From positions 38,609-102,608 of the forward strand of contig NZ_BPQS01000021.1 in the NCBI RefSeq assembly GCF_022179385.1: a stretch of 64,000 bases of DNA, written 5' to 3'. Position 1 is the first letter of the stretch, and each line of letters starts with the position of its first letter. A program made the translations under genes and the position numbers. Positions 48,435 to 56,458 of the stretch are shown here, one piece after another. The DNA is from Methylobacterium longum (GTDB taxonomy: Bacteria; Pseudomonadota; Alphaproteobacteria; Rhizobiales; Beijerinckiaceae). The notes under the pieces were generated by a model. That model had not been told where the DNA came from. It worked only from the letters and a program-made list of their open reading frames with translations, and did not search any database.

Positions 48435-48962
48435 ATGAGGACGGCATCTATCCGGTTGGGGGCCCGCGTCGTGGGCGCCTGCATCGGCGTCTTCACTCCC
48501 TTCGCGGTCGGAGGGGCTGACGACAATGCGTCGCCGGTCTTCGGCATCAGACTTCCTGCTGGGTATCGCGAGTGGCAGATGATCAGTGTGGCTCACGAAG
48601 CCGGCAGCCTCAACGACATCCGCGCCGTTCTCGGAAATGATATCGCGATACAGGCCTATCGAGACGGAACGCGCCCTTTCCCGGATGGCGCGATCATCGC
48701 GCGACTGGCTTGGGAGTATGTGCCTTCACCTGAGAACAATGCGATTTTTGGACAAATCCAGTCCTTCGTTCCTGGTTCACCGACTAATGTTCAATTTAGC
48801 GTCAAAGACTCCAAGAAATACGCGGAGACGGGTGGCTGGGGATATGGCCAATTCGAGCATGGCAAGGCCAATGCGAGCGAGGACCTGATGAAAACCTGCG
48901 CGCCGTGCCACGCCCGCGAAGCGAAAAACAATGATTTTGTCTTTACGCACTACGCGCCCTAG
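48435..48962 (+). CDS. Cytochrome P460 family protein
   Basis: A 175-residue precursor with an N-terminal signal peptide ending about 'GVFTPFAVGGAD'. It has the beta-rich P460 fold and a single heme c site 'CAPCH' near the C-terminus, followed by 'NNDFVFTHYAP'. Cytochrome P460 proteins oxidise hydroxylamine or act as periplasmic redox proteins and NO-detoxifying enzymes. The Lys cross-link that gives the P460 absorbance cannot be confirmed by eye. It precedes the sulfite-oxidation genes by about 420 bases and may be independent. Confidence 0.85.
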   Translation: MRTASIRLGARVVGACIGVFTPFAVGGADDNASPVFGIRLPAGYREWQMISVAHEAGSLNDIRAVLGNDIAIQAYRDGTRPFPDGAIIARLAWEYVPSPENNAIFGQIQSFVPGSPTNVQFSVKDSKKYAETGGWGYGQFEHGKANASEDLMKTCAPCHAREAKNNDFVFTHYAP

Positions 48963-49386
48963 ATGTTCGAAGCGGTCGAGACGATGTCGGCTTGTTGGCG
49001 AAGTATATTTGAAGATGTGAGTTTAGACCATCGATCTGAAGCCGATCATACGAAGCCTTCGACTCCGGTCGCCCACCGCAAGCCCGAAGAAATCCTTTCG
49101 CGGTGGGCCGGGATCGGCTTTGGGCAGCTTCCGCTATGGGGTAGGCCGAGCGATCACAGTATCCCGGATTGATCCGCTCGGTCATCAGGCTGAGCCGCTC
49201 GGAGATCGCGCAGGATCGCTCAAGTCCGTAGTTTGGCCCCGTCGCCGCCTCGCAGGCCCATCCCCCGGCGTCGGACCCGGGGGCGAGTATGGGAAGCCGA
49301 ATACAGGCCACGCATTGTCGATCAAGTATTGCCTTTAAATCCAAGCTCGATCGCAAGGAAAATTGCAGCTCGGGGAACCGATCGTC
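48963..49386. other. Intergenic region before the SorA-like gene
   Basis: About 420 bases with no supported gene. It presumably carries the promoter of the molybdoenzyme-cytochrome operon. Part near 49000-49060 is AT-richer than average. Confidence 0.4.
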
Positions 49387-50610
49387 ATGTCGCGCCCAAG
49401 CATGTTTTTGAGCCGTCGCGCCGTCCTGGGTAGTTTCCTTGCGACCGTGGGGGGCCTGCCCATCGACGCCACCGCCTCACCGGAGATCCAGCTTCCATTT
49501 CGCAGTAACCCCAGGCAGCGAGCACTTACCACCGCCTTCCCGGGTAAAGGCTCTATGATCCTTCAGCGCGCGCGGCCGCCATTGCTGGAGACGCCGCTGG
49601 AGGTGTTTGATCACAGCGTCCTCACCCCCAACGACCGCTTCTTCGTGCGCTGGCACTGGGCCGTGATCCCGACCGAGATCGACGCCGCCGCCTTCCGACT
49701 GCGCGTGTACGGGCTCGTCGAGCGCGCGCTGTCGCTCTCGCTCGATGAAATCGCCCGACTGCCGCAGGTTGAAATTGTTGCCGTCAATCAATGCTCCGGC
49801 AACTCGCGCGGCCTGTTCGAGCCTCGGGTGCCTGGCGCTCAATGGGCTCACGGGTCGATGGGCAACGCGCGTTGGACGGGCGTGAGGCTCAAGGACATCC
49901 TCGACCGGGCGGGGGTGCGCGCCGGCGCCGCGCAGGTGCGCTTCGATGGGCTGGACGAGCCTGTTGTCCCGGGAGCCCCGGATTTTCGCAAGTCGCTCGA
50001 CATCGATCACGCCCGCACCGACGAAATAATGGTCGCCTATGCCATGAACGGCGATCAGCTTCCGCTTCTGAACGGCTTTCCGCTGCGCCTCGTTGTGCCG
50101 GGCTGGTACTCAACTTACTGGGTGAAGATGCTCTCCGACATCGAGGTGCTCGATCAGGCGGACGAGCAATTCTGGATGAAGACGGCCTACCGCGTCCCGG
50201 ACACGCTCGGAGGCAGCGTTCGTCCTGGGGAGACCGGCTATCCAACCGTCCCGATCAGCCGGATGGTGCCGCGCGCCTTTCTGACGAATGTGGCGCCGGG
50301 CGACACCGTCGAGGCCGGATCACCGCTCGCGCTGCGTGGCATCGCCTTCGGCGGCGATTGCGGGGTCAAGGCCGTGACACTGTCCGGAGACGGCGGGCGG
50401 ACTTGGCTGCCCGCGCGGCTCGGCACCGACGAGGGTCGCTACAGCTTCCGGCGTTTCGAGGTCGTGCTGCCCATGCCGGCTGTCGGCGAACTCAGCCTGA
50501 TGGTCCGCTGCACGAATGCGCAGGGCGTGGTCCAGCCGCTGGAGCCGACCTGGAACCCGAACGGCTTCATGCGCGGCGAAGTCGAAACCCTTTCCGTGAC
50601 GGCCACCTAG
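49387..50610 (+). CDS. Molybdopterin-dependent sulfite oxidase family enzyme (SorA-like)
   Basis: A 407-residue precursor with a Tat signal ('LSRRAVLGSFLATVGG') exporting a folded molybdoenzyme to the periplasm. The Mo-ligand cysteine lies in 'VNQCSGNSRG', followed by 'PGAQWAHGSMGNARWTGVRL'. A C-terminal dimerisation domain (Mo-co_dimer) runs from about residue 290 ('AGSPLALRGIAFGGDCGVKA'). SorA oxidises sulfite to sulfate and donates electrons to a cytochrome c partner. The next gene, 9 bases downstream, encodes such a cytochrome with an added domain. ATG 49387 is 10 bases after GGGGA; a TTG at 49363 is possible. Sulfite is the probable, not certain, substrate. Confidence 0.9.
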   Translation: MSRPSMFLSRRAVLGSFLATVGGLPIDATASPEIQLPFRSNPRQRALTTAFPGKGSMILQRARPPLLETPLEVFDHSVLTPNDRFFVRWHWAVIPTEIDAAAFRLRVYGLVERALSLSLDEIARLPQVEIVAVNQCSGNSRGLFEPRVPGAQWAHGSMGNARWTGVRLKDILDRAGVRAGAAQVRFDGLDEPVVPGAPDFRKSLDIDHARTDEIMVAYAMNGDQLPLLNGFPLRLVVPGWYSTYWVKMLSDIEVLDQADEQFWMKTAYRVPDTLGGSVRPGETGYPTVPISRMVPRAFLTNVAPGDTVEAGSPLALRGIAFGGDCGVKAVTLSGDGGRTWLPARLGTDEGRYSFRRFEVVLPMPAVGELSLMVRCTNAQGVVQPLEPTWNPNGFMRGEVETLSVTAT

Positions 50611-50619
50611 GAGGCTGGT

Positions 50620-51354
50620 GTGACGCGCATCCTGCCACTTGCCACAGTCCTGGCCGGGCTCGCCACAACCTCCGCTGCGGAGCCCATGCCGTTCCGTTCC
50701 GTGACGGTGGAACTGCCTATGGGAGACCGATCGTTCCCGGGCGGGCAGGAGGCCGAGGCGATCAACAGCAACTGCTTGGCCTGCCACTCGGCCGGCATGG
50801 TGCTCACGCAGCCTCGTCTCACGCGGACGGAATGGCAGGCTGAGATCGAGAAGATGATCCATGCCTACAAGGCGCCGGTGGATCCCTCCGACATCCCGAA
50901 GATCGTTAATTACCTCACACGCATGAAAGTCGATGGTGCGGAGATGACACATCAGGACGTGGAGGCTGTCCGCATCCAGAGTGCATTCGGCTTTGAAGAG
51001 ACGCTCAAGCGTCTGCGATCTGCGTTGGAAGTCACGGGATTCACGATCTTTGCCGTGATCGACCACCGTTCTGCGGCTCAATCGGTCGGGCTCGCTATGC
51101 CGCCGACCACTGTCCTGGTCTTCGGCAATCCGCGAGGCGGAACGCCGTTGATGCTCGCGGCCCCGGACTTCGCGCTGGAACTTCCCCTTCGGGTTCTCGT
51201 CCGTGAGGACGAGAGTGGTCGCGCCTTGGTGGTCTACAACGCGGCGAAGACCCTCGACGGTAAGCACGACCTTCCTGCCGGGATGGCCGAACGTCTGGCG
51301 CCAGCCGGCAAGGTCATCGCAGAGGCGGTCTCAGCTTCGGCCGCCGCCCCCTGA
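50620..51354 (+). CDS. Cytochrome c fused to a DUF302 domain
   Basis: A 244-residue periplasmic protein with a signal peptide (residues 1-19). Residues about 30-105 form a SorB-like cytochrome c domain with heme site 'CLACH', 'EIEKMIHAYKAPV' and 'IVNYLTR'. From about residue 118 a DUF302 domain follows ('ETLKRLRSALEVTGFTIFAV', 'VLVFGNPRGGTPLMLAAP'). DUF302 is usually a stand-alone protein. The GTG start at 50620 is backed by AGGAGG 5 bases upstream, and the gene is 9 bases after the SorA-like gene. It probably accepts electrons from that enzyme; what DUF302 adds is unknown. Confidence 0.85.
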   Translation: MTRILPLATVLAGLATTSAAEPMPFRSVTVELPMGDRSFPGGQEAEAINSNCLACHSAGMVLTQPRLTRTEWQAEIEKMIHAYKAPVDPSDIPKIVNYLTRMKVDGAEMTHQDVEAVRIQSAFGFEETLKRLRSALEVTGFTIFAVIDHRSAAQSVGLAMPPTTVLVFGNPRGGTPLMLAAPDFALELPLRVLVREDESGRALVVYNAAKTLDGKHDLPAGMAERLAPAGKVIAEAVSASAAAP

Positions 51355-51420
51355 ACGGCCGAAGCATGACCGGAGCACGGTCCCACCGGATAGCCGCGGT
51401 GAACGCCAAGGGAGGCAGCC

Positions 51421-52683
51421 ATGCTGAAGAGGTTCTCCGACCCGGATCGTCTGTCACGAAGACGCTTCCTGACCGCGACGGCCGCAACGGCCGCAACGGC
51501 CGGTGGCGTCATCGCGGCTCCCGCGACGGCCGACACGCTGGCGGACGTGCCGCCGCGGGGGCCCGGCGACGACCTCGGCGCATACAGCCCTCGCTCACCC
51601 TACGTGCAAATCGCCCGCATCCCCGAAGCGGCTCCGGGACAACGCAACGTGGACCCGAGCGCCGCGATCAATTCGAAGTCGCCGCTCGACAAGTTCGTGG
51701 GAACGATCACCCCGACGGACCTTCACTACGAACGCAGCCACTCCGGTGTTCCCAATCTCGACCCGAGCAAGCACCGTGTGCTTGTCCACGGCATGGTGAA
51801 GCAACCGCTCGTACTAACGCTGGAAGATCTCCGAGCGATGCCGTCGATCTCGCGTATCGCATTCCTGGAATGCACGGGTAACGGATGGGAAAACTGGAAA
51901 TCCGCTCCCGACACCGTCACCGTGCAGAACACGCATGGCCTCGTCAGCACGCATGAGTGGACCGGCGTCCCGCTCTCCTTCTTGATCGACCTTGTCGGCG
52001 TGGACCGCGCCTCCACTTGGATGCTTGCGGAAGGCGACGACGGTGCTGCCGTTGCGCGCAGCATCCCGCTGACCGACGAGATCATCGCCGAAGGGATTTT
52101 GGCTTACGGTCAGAACGGCGAGCCGCTCAGGCCGGCGCACGGCTTTCCGGTTCGGCTGTTCCTGCCGGGCTTCGAGGGTAACCTCAACATCAAGTGGTTG
52201 CGGCGGCTGAAGTTCGGCGATCAACCCTTCATGACGCGTTGGGAAACGGCGCGTTACACGCAATTGCGGCCAGACGGCAAAGCGCGCCAGTTCCAACTCA
52301 AGCAGGACGTCAACTCCGTCATCACCGCGCCCTCCGGGATGATGCGGATCAAACCCGGCTCCAACCGGATCACCGGGCTTGCCTGGAGCGGGCACGGGCG
52401 GATTACCCGGGTGGAGGTGAGTGCCGATGGCGGCGCCACCTGGGCCGTCGCGGCCCTGACCGGCCCGGTTCTTCCGAAGGCGCAGGCCCGCTTCCAGCAC
52501 GACTGGGTGTGGGACGGCCGGCCGACGAAGATCGTGAGCCGCTCGACGGACGAGCAGGGCAACGTTCAGCCTGACCGCGCCAGCTTCATCGCTCAGGTCG
52601 GCACGAATGCTCTATTCCACTATAGCGCTCAGCAAACCTGGGGCATCGACGAGGCAGGGCATGTGCGCAATGTTTTGGCGTAA
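51421..52683 (+). CDS. soxC: Sulfite dehydrogenase molybdopterin subunit (SoxC-like)
   Basis: A 420-residue Tat-exported molybdoenzyme ('LSRRRFLTATAATAATAGG') of the SoxC group. The Mo ligand is in 'FLECTGNGWEN'; 'THEWTGVPLSFLIDL' and 'WLRRLKFGDQPF' are characteristic. SoxC normally partners SoxD in sulfur-compound oxidation as part of the Sox multienzyme system, but no soxXYZAB genes are visible here. The ATG at 51421 follows GGGAGG by about 5 bases. The next gene overlaps its 3' end by 23 bases, so SoxD-like translation is coupled. Confidence 0.92.
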   Translation: MLKRFSDPDRLSRRRFLTATAATAATAGGVIAAPATADTLADVPPRGPGDDLGAYSPRSPYVQIARIPEAAPGQRNVDPSAAINSKSPLDKFVGTITPTDLHYERSHSGVPNLDPSKHRVLVHGMVKQPLVLTLEDLRAMPSISRIAFLECTGNGWENWKSAPDTVTVQNTHGLVSTHEWTGVPLSFLIDLVGVDRASTWMLAEGDDGAAVARSIPLTDEIIAEGILAYGQNGEPLRPAHGFPVRLFLPGFEGNLNIKWLRRLKFGDQPFMTRWETARYTQLRPDGKARQFQLKQDVNSVITAPSGMMRIKPGSNRITGLAWSGHGRITRVEVSADGGATWAVAALTGPVLPKAQARFQHDWVWDGRPTKIVSRSTDEQGNVQPDRASFIAQVGTNALFHYSAQQTWGIDEAGHVRNVLA

Positions 52684-53206
52684 CCTCGTTCTCGGCACCA
52701 TCCTGGTGACGGCCGCATCTTCGTCGACGCAGGCTGCCGAATTCGGTCGCGCGGCGAGCCAGGAAGAGATCGCGCTTTGGGACATCGACGTCCGGCCCGA
52801 TGGTCGAGGTTTGCCGATCGGCGGTGGGACGGCAGCGCGAGGACAGGTGATTTTTGAGCAGACCTGCGCGGCCTGCCATGGCGCAGGTGGGCAGGGGGGA
52901 GCCAAGGATCGGCTGGTCGGCGGCCAGGGTACGCTCGCCTCTGCGAAGCCGGTCAAGACGGTAGGCAGCTTCTGGCCGTACGCCACAAGCCTGTTCGACT
53001 ACATCCGGCGAGCGATGCCCTATCCAGATCCCGGCAGCCTGACAGCGGACGAAACCTATGCGGTCACGGCGTATATCCTCAGCCTGAATGCCATCATCCC
53101 GGAAGATTTCGTTCTTTCGAAAGAAAATCTGGCGCAGGTCCGGATGCCAAATCGTGAGGGGTTTGTCCCGGATGCTGAATACATCCATATTGGCAATTCG
53201 CGATAA
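52661..53206 (+). CDS. Cytochrome c, SoxD-like partner of SoxC
   Basis: A 181-residue precursor with a signal peptide ('RNLVLGTILVTAASSSTQAA') and one heme c site 'CAACHGAGGQGG', then 'AMPYPDPGSLTADETYAVTA' with a Met ligand region typical of SoxD. It is shorter than diheme SoxD of model sulfur oxidisers, so it is a monoheme variant. The start at 52661 lies inside soxC and follows a GAGGCAGGG; an ATG at 52670 is an alternative. It presumably accepts electrons from the SoxC-like enzyme. Confidence 0.88.
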   Translation: MCAMFWRNLVLGTILVTAASSSTQAAEFGRAASQEEIALWDIDVRPDGRGLPIGGGTAARGQVIFEQTCAACHGAGGQGGAKDRLVGGQGTLASAKPVKTVGSFWPYATSLFDYIRRAMPYPDPGSLTADETYAVTAYILSLNAIIPEDFVLSKENLAQVRMPNREGFVPDAEYIHIGNSR

Positions 53207-53392
53207 TTCTCGCTGGGGGCGCTCGAGAAATGACACTCGGTGCCATCGCCGTCGCCGACATGTCTGATCGCCTGCGCCGACGCAATCAGCGTTCCCGCTC
53301 GGTCTTCTCCAAACGCGGACGCCACAACTCGAGGCAGGGTCCATGACTTCGCGCTGGTGTGTCTGTCTCATCCAAAGGGAGGCAGATCCGAG

Positions 53393-54700
53393 ATGAGGAT
53401 CCTGATCGCAGCGTCCGCCCTGACGGGACATGTCAATCCGCTGCTGGCCATCGGTCACCGACTGCGTGCCCGGGGCGACGACGTGTTGTTCACCACAGCC
53501 GAAACCTTCCAGGCCCGGATCGAGGCAGCAGGGCTGCGTTTCGCGCCCTGCAATGATGGAGGCGCCGCGGCCTACTTGGATGCCGATTTGCCGCCCGGAC
53601 CGGAACGGTGGCGGCACGAGTTTGAGCGACGCTTCATCAACGGCATGCCGGGCCAGGCCGCAGGCCTGCGGCGGCTGATTGCGGAGCATCAGCCCGATGT
53701 CGTCATCGCCGGCAGCCTGTTCCTCGGTGTATTGCCCCTGCTCCTGGACATCCAACCGCGGCCCCCGATTGCCGTCCTGAACGTGAGCTTCCTCTTCCTC
53801 GACCGGCCTGATCACGCACCGGTAGGAGTCGGGCTCCCGCCCGCCAAGGACGAGGCCGAGCGGCTGCGTTACGCGGCCTTGAAGGCCAGTACCGACGCGG
53901 CCTTCGTCAATCCCGTGCGTGCGCACACCGATCTGCTTCTTGCAGGACTGGGGCTGCCGCCGTTGCCGGCCTCGCTCCCGCACTCGATCGTCGTACTGCC
54001 GGACCTCTTCCTTCAGCCGACGGTCCAGCCCTTTGAGTATGATTTCGGGACGCCGCCGCCCGGTCTGCGCTTTGTCGGTCTGCTGCCCAGCCCGCATGTC
54101 GAAATGCCGCTGCCCGACTGGTGGCATGAACTCGACGGGGGCAAACGCGTCGTTCTGGTGACGCAGGGCACACTCGCCAATGGCGATTTCGGATCGCTGG
54201 TCGAACCGGCTCTGGCGGCCCTCGCCGACCGGGACGATCTGCTCGTCGTCGCTACCACCGGTGGACGCCCCGTCAACGCCCTTCGTGGAAGCCTGCCGCC
54301 CAACGCTCGGGTTGCGAGCTTCCTGCCTTTCGACACCCTGTTGCCCAAGGTGGACCTGCTCGTGACCAATGGCGGCTATGGCAGCGTCTCGCAGGCGCTC
54401 GCTGCCGGCGTGCCGATCGTCTCGGCGGGTCGAACCGAGGACAAGGCTGAAGTCGGCGCGCGGATCGGCTGGTCGGGAGTCGGGATCGATCTCGCGACGG
54501 ATATGCCGACCGTCGACCTCCTGCGCACGTCGATTTCGCGCGTGCTCGACGAGCCAGATTTCCGCCGCCGAGCCACTGAGATCGCCGAGGCATTCGGCCG
54601 TATCGATGCCGGGCACGAGATCCTCAGAGCCATCGATGCCGTCGTCACGGCCCGCCGCGCGAAACGACAGGGAGGCCCGGTCCCCGGAAGGCCTGCGTGA
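53393..54700 (+). CDS. Glycosyltransferase, YjiC/MGT type (GT1 family)
   Basis: A 435-residue cytosolic GT-B enzyme that glycosylates a small acceptor using an NDP-sugar. The N-terminal half starts 'MRILIAASALTGHVNPLLAI' with the usual His. The C-terminal donor-binding segment reads 'LLVTNGGYGSVSQALAAGVP', with Gly-Gly-x-Gly-Ser where classical enzymes often show His-Gly-Gly; the first His of that motif is replaced by Asn. Start ATG 53393 follows GGGAGG by 11 bases; an upstream frame from 53240 gives a poor leader. It lies in the same direction as soxD but separated by about 190 bases. The acceptor is unknown. Confidence 0.88.
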   Translation: MRILIAASALTGHVNPLLAIGHRLRARGDDVLFTTAETFQARIEAAGLRFAPCNDGGAAAYLDADLPPGPERWRHEFERRFINGMPGQAAGLRRLIAEHQPDVVIAGSLFLGVLPLLLDIQPRPPIAVLNVSFLFLDRPDHAPVGVGLPPAKDEAERLRYAALKASTDAAFVNPVRAHTDLLLAGLGLPPLPASLPHSIVVLPDLFLQPTVQPFEYDFGTPPPGLRFVGLLPSPHVEMPLPDWWHELDGGKRVVLVTQGTLANGDFGSLVEPALAALADRDDLLVVATTGGRPVNALRGSLPPNARVASFLPFDTLLPKVDLLVTNGGYGSVSQALAAGVPIVSAGRTEDKAEVGARIGWSGVGIDLATDMPTVDLLRTSISRVLDEPDFRRRATEIAEAFGRIDAGHEILRAIDAVVTARRAKRQGGPVPGRPA

Positions 54701-54705
54701 CCCTT

Positions 54706-54730
54706 GTCCGATCCGGCTGCTGGATCGGAC
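54706..54730 (+). terminator. Hairpin terminator after the glycosyltransferase
   Basis: A perfect 9-base stem (GTCCGATCC, 54706-54714; GGATCGGAC, 54722-54730) with a 7-base loop starts 5 bases after the stop. It is a strong candidate terminator for the preceding gene, without a pronounced T-tract. Confidence 0.6.
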
Positions 54731-55155
54731 ACCGTAGAGCCAGGTCGAACCGGATGATTCGGCCGTTCCGGCCGACGCCTCCCGAGCGATCGTGGATGCG
54801 TATCGGGTGCGGCGCCGCCGCGCCGCAGACCGCGCGGGGCCTCCAATCCCGGACGCGGTCGAAAACACCCCGGGAGGGGCGGGAATCCCCGCGTATGTCC
54901 TGGTTGCGAGGTGCTTCGCTTTGCGTGGCTCAGCGAAACCCGAGCCCTTGCGCGTCGTCGTCGACTGGTGGGTTCACGCGGTCACGTCCTGACCGATCGT
55001 ACTGATTGCCCGCACGCTGCCCTGCGTACTTTCCAAGGGTTGGCTCGTCGCGCAGCGGTACATTCACGAGGCGGAAGAGGGGCGCATCGGGAGGGCAGAG
55101 ACGTCGAAGCCCGATCCGGCATAGGCACGGCAGCCTTCGGAAGCGAACTCCGTCG
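54731..55155. other. Intergenic region between converging transcription units
   Basis: About 425 bases between the terminator and the end of the LacI gene. Neither strand shows a gene with a ribosome-binding site. Confidence 0.4.
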
Positions 55156-56223
55156 TCACTGCGCACCGGTTTGACGCCGCGCGGAAGCCACGGGATGGGC
55201 CGATTGATGCGCCGTCGACAGCGGTCCGGACGAACGACGCTCAATCAGCTCGATCGGCATCTCCGTCCGGCTCGCGCGTAGCTCCCCGCGCAGGCGGGCT
55301 AGCAGGTGCTCGGCGACTTCCCGTCCGAGCTCCGCGGTCGGAAGATGGATCGTTGTCAGGGATGGCGCGATGTGGCTCGCGATCTCGAGATTGTCGATCC
55401 CGACCACCGACAGATCGCGGGGAACGTTCAGGCCGCGTTGCTCGGCCTCAAGAAGCACGCCGACGGCAAGGAGATCGTTCCCGCACACCACGGCCGTCGG
55501 GGTCTCAGCAAGACCTAAGAGTTGCAAGAGGCCCGCCCGGCCGCCGGCGAGAGAGAAGGGCTGCTGCGATACGCGGGCGTTGGAGAGCTCGAGTCCCTCC
55601 GCCGCGAGGGCTCGCCTCACGCCGTCGATGCGCAGGCGCGCACGGTCGTTGGCCTGGGTGAAGCCCGAGACCATGCCGAAGCGGCGGTGGCCCTTCGCGA
55701 GCAGGTGCCGGGCCGCGAGATAGCCGGCCGCCGCGTTGTCGAAGCCGATCGAGTCGAGCCGGTCATCGAACGACCACGTCAGCACCACCGGGATCAGCGT
55801 TTCGGTGACGAGTGCCCAGGTCTCGGGAAGATGGTCTGCGCCGACCAGCATCAGGGCGTCGACCCCGCGACCGAGCATGGACCGGACGAGGGCGCCTTCC
55901 TCCACGGCCGAGTATTCGTGTGCGGCGATCAGGAGTTGATAGCCGTTACGGGCCAGGGTCGTCTGCAGGGCCTGGATCGCGCGGGCGAAGATCGAGTGAT
56001 CGAGCGTCGGGATGATGGCTCCGATCGTGTACGTCCGGCCCGATGCCAGGGCCTGGGCCGGGCCACCGGGCAGGTAACCGAGGGCTTCGGCCGCCGCGCG
56101 CACCCGGCGGATCGTGTCCGGATGGACAATCGAGGCGCCGGCCATCGCGCGCGAGGCGGTCGCCGGCGAGACGCCCGCCCGTTGGGCAACCGCCTGCAAT
56201 GTCGCGCGCTGCTGACGTTTCAC
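55156..56223 (-). CDS. LacI family transcriptional regulator
   Basis: A 355-residue repressor or activator. The LacI helix-turn-helix is at residues 8-30 ('TLQAVAQRAGVSPATASRAM') with the hinge 'RRVRAAAEALGYLPG'. The periplasmic-binding-like core has 'GAIIPTLDHSIFARAIQALQ' and 'VVGIDNLEIASHIAPSLTTI'. It is of the GntR/sugar-acid-responsive group by appearance, but the effector could be the imported compound of the adjacent operon. It is divergent from the ABC importer, with two operator-like palindromes in the 235-base gap. The ATG at 56223 is the start. It probably represses the importer and itself. Confidence 0.93.
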   Translation of the reverse strand: MKRQQRATLQAVAQRAGVSPATASRAMAGASIVHPDTIRRVRAAAEALGYLPGGPAQALASGRTYTIGAIIPTLDHSIFARAIQALQTTLARNGYQLLIAAHEYSAVEEGALVRSMLGRGVDALMLVGADHLPETWALVTETLIPVVLTWSFDDRLDSIGFDNAAAGYLAARHLLAKGHRRFGMVSGFTQANDRARLRIDGVRRALAAEGLELSNARVSQQPFSLAGGRAGLLQLLGLAETPTAVVCGNDLLAVGVLLEAEQRGLNVPRDLSVVGIDNLEIASHIAPSLTTIHLPTAELGREVAEHLLARLRGELRASRTEMPIELIERRSSGPLSTAHQSAHPVASARRQTGAQ

Positions 56224-56262
56224 GGCAAGTCACTCTCGGCCGAAGCTCGTTTCGCGCAGTGA

Positions 56263-56276
56263 TGAATGCGCATTCA
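56263..56276. promoter_or_regulatory. Operator-like perfect palindrome (LacI gene side)
   Basis: TGAATGCGCATTCA is a perfect 14-base palindrome with a central CG, the form of LacI/GalR-family operators. It lies 40 bases upstream of the LacI start, where it could mediate autoregulation. The same sequence recurs with one mismatch at 56388-56401. Confidence 0.78.
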
Positions 56277-56360
56277 AGAAAACGCAACGCCCGCGCCGAG
56301 CCGTGCGCCGCAGAACATCGGCGCGTGCGGCCGTCACCGCGGTGACTATCGTACCGAGAG

Positions 56361-56389
56361 TTGACAAGCCTTCTCCGACGCGCACAATG
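56361..56389 (+). promoter_or_regulatory. Candidate sigma-70 promoter of the ABC-importer operon
   Basis: TTGACA at 56361-56366 is an exact -35 consensus. CACAAT at 56383-56388, 16 bases on, is a plausible -10. The second operator overlaps the -10, so a bound LacI protein would block it. Transcription would start near 56395, upstream of the first permease start at 56459. Confidence 0.62.
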
Positions 56390-56403
56390 AAAGCGCATTC
56401 ATT
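56386..56403. promoter_or_regulatory. Operator-like near-palindrome (importer side)
   Basis: AATGAAAGCGCATTCATT is an 18-base inverted repeat with one mismatched pair, sharing the core of the 56263-56276 site. The centres of the two sites are 125 bases apart, permitting looping by a LacI tetramer or separate control of the two promoters. It overlaps the candidate -10. Confidence 0.75.
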
Positions 56404-56458
56404 GAATGCTCATGCGGTGAGTCGCGACAAGACGACCATCGCTGCGCGAGGAAACGCC

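Noticed and set aside
49120..49338. Short frames upstream of the SorA-like gene
   Set aside because: Low-complexity and without ribosome-binding sites; treated as intergenic.
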